From Kiritimatiellia bacterium (GTDB lineage: Bacteria > Verrucomicrobiota > Kiritimatiellia > RFP12 > UBA1067), in the NCBI GenBank assembly GCA_017521065.1, contig JAFXEA010000052.1, positions 1 to 7,660 on the forward strand: DNA of 7,660 nt, written 5' to 3'. The notes beneath the pieces were generated by a model. It ran no database searches. It was not told where the DNA came from and saw only the letters and a program-made list of their open reading frames with translations. Within the stretch, counting starts at the first letter, position 1, and every line of letters starts with the position of its first letter. Shown piece by piece: positions 7,013 through 7,660 of this stretch. Both the position numbers and the translations under genes were made by a program.

Positions 7013-7660
7013 TCAGTAGCCGCAGTTGAGAATCTCTTTCTCAAGGCCAAACGTGGCGGCGATGAGCGCCGTGCGGATCCACATGCCGTTGCGCATCTGC
7101 CGCCAATACATCGCGCGAGGGTCTCGGTCGCAGCAGGTGGCGATCTCGTCGCGGCGCGGAAGCGGGTGCATAATGATTCCGTCAGGACCAAGACACGCAA
7201 GCTCTTCAGCTCCGAACTTGAAGCGCGACGTATCGATCTTCGCAGACTCGCCCTTTGCGCTGTCCCATTCATCCTGTATGCGGGTCATGTAGATAGCATC
7301 AGAAACTTTGGTTGCTGCACGAAGATCGTCGGTTATCTCAAAAGTCACGCCCTTCTCAGCAAGAATCGCCGTCACGTCCTCCGGGACCTGAAGCTCCTTG
7401 GGCGCGACGAATATCTGCTTGACGTCCTTGAAGTTCGTGAGAAGATAGCTGAGAGAGCGGACCGTACGGCCACGCAAAAGATCGCCACAGAAAGTGACGG
7501 TGCGGCCGTCAAGACCGCCCTTCGTCTCGAACGATCGCACAAGCGTATAGATATCAAGAAGCGCCTGGGTGGGATGCTGATCCTTCCCGGATCCGGCGTT
7601 GAGGATCGGAATCGGACGGTCGCTGTTCGAAAGCTCCCAAGCCATCTTCTCGGCAAGCCC
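7013..7660 (-). CDS. pyrB: Aspartate carbamoyltransferase catalytic chain (5' end beyond the window)
   Basis: The enzyme joins carbamoyl phosphate and L-aspartate to form N-carbamoyl-L-aspartate, the first committed step of pyrimidine synthesis in the cytoplasm. The frame is open at the right edge; 215 residues to the TGA at 7013-7015 are present and about 105 N-terminal ones, including the carbamoyl phosphate-binding STRT motif, lie outside. An internal Met at 7645 is not the start. Visible motifs are NAGSGKDQHPTQALLDIYT (21-39, with the catalytic-site His29), GDLLRGRTVRSL (59-70), DAIYMTRIQ (121-129) and MHPLPRRDEI (164-173). HPTQALLD and HPLPR distinguish it from ornithine carbamoyltransferase, which has HCLP. 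Compared with E. coli, the usual GDLKYGRTVHSL has Leu, Arg and Arg at the Lys164, Tyr165 and His170 positions, and there is a 3-residue insertion after IYT. The PATR gene follows after 24 bases with no visible terminator. Confidence 0.96.
   Translation of the reverse strand, partial: GLAEKMAWELSNSDRPIPILNAGSGKDQHPTQALLDIYTLVRSFETKGGLDGRTVTFCGDLLRGRTVRSLSYLLTNFKDVKQIFVAPKELQVPEDVTAILAEKGVTFEITDDLRAATKVSDAIYMTRIQDEWDSAKGESAKIDTSRFKFGAEELACLGPDGIIMHPLPRRDEIATCCDRDPRAMYWRQMRNGMWIRTALIAATFGLEKEILNCGY

Noticed and set aside
7013..7645. Complete short gene starting at the ATG at 7645
   Set aside because: The frame stays open to the edge at 7660, and the residues before this Met align with the aspartate carbamoyltransferase region just before HPTQ. 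The gene is a fragment of pyrB cut by the window edge.

Overview
All four genes in this 7.66-kb window lie on the minus strand, so transcription runs from right to left. The window is almost entirely coding: the gaps between genes are 24, 4 and 35 bases. In transcription order they are: the 3' two thirds of pyrB (aspartate carbamoyltransferase, cut by the right edge); a 912-residue exported protein with autotransporter-associated beta-strand (PATR-like) repeats and a discoidin-like segment; a 948-residue exported TIM-barrel glycoside hydrolase-like protein resembling GH42 beta-galactosidases; and a calcineurin-like metallophosphoesterase with an apparent twin-arginine signal, cut by the left edge after 454 codons.

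The organism is probably a Gram-negative member of the PVC superphylum, with Kiritimatiellota, Lentisphaerota or Verrucomicrobiota most likely. This rests on the combination of PATR-type repeats, large divergent GH42-like hydrolases and secreted metallophosphoesterases, together with a moderately GC-rich composition. It is an inference from gene content; there is no rRNA or other phylogenetic marker apart from the partial pyrB.

The three genes downstream of pyrB look like one translationally linked unit for the cell envelope or the extracellular space. Each has a good Shine-Dalgarno sequence, and the hydrolase gene takes its Shine-Dalgarno from the last codons and stop codon of the PATR gene. 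A reasonable model is a small glycan-utilisation or surface-processing cassette: a repeat-rich surface protein that may bind carbohydrate, a hydrolase that attacks a glycan, and a phosphoesterase that removes phosphate from a released or surface-bound substrate. The substrate cannot be read from the sequence. The housekeeping gene pyrB sits only 24 bases upstream with no visible terminator, so either it shares a transcript with the cassette or a promoter lies inside its 3' end.

I see no RNA genes, CRISPR arrays, insertion sequences, attachment sites or convincing terminators. The most interesting points are the apparent loss of the usual acid/base glutamate in the hydrolase, the unclassified C-terminus of the PATR protein, and the pyrB linkage.
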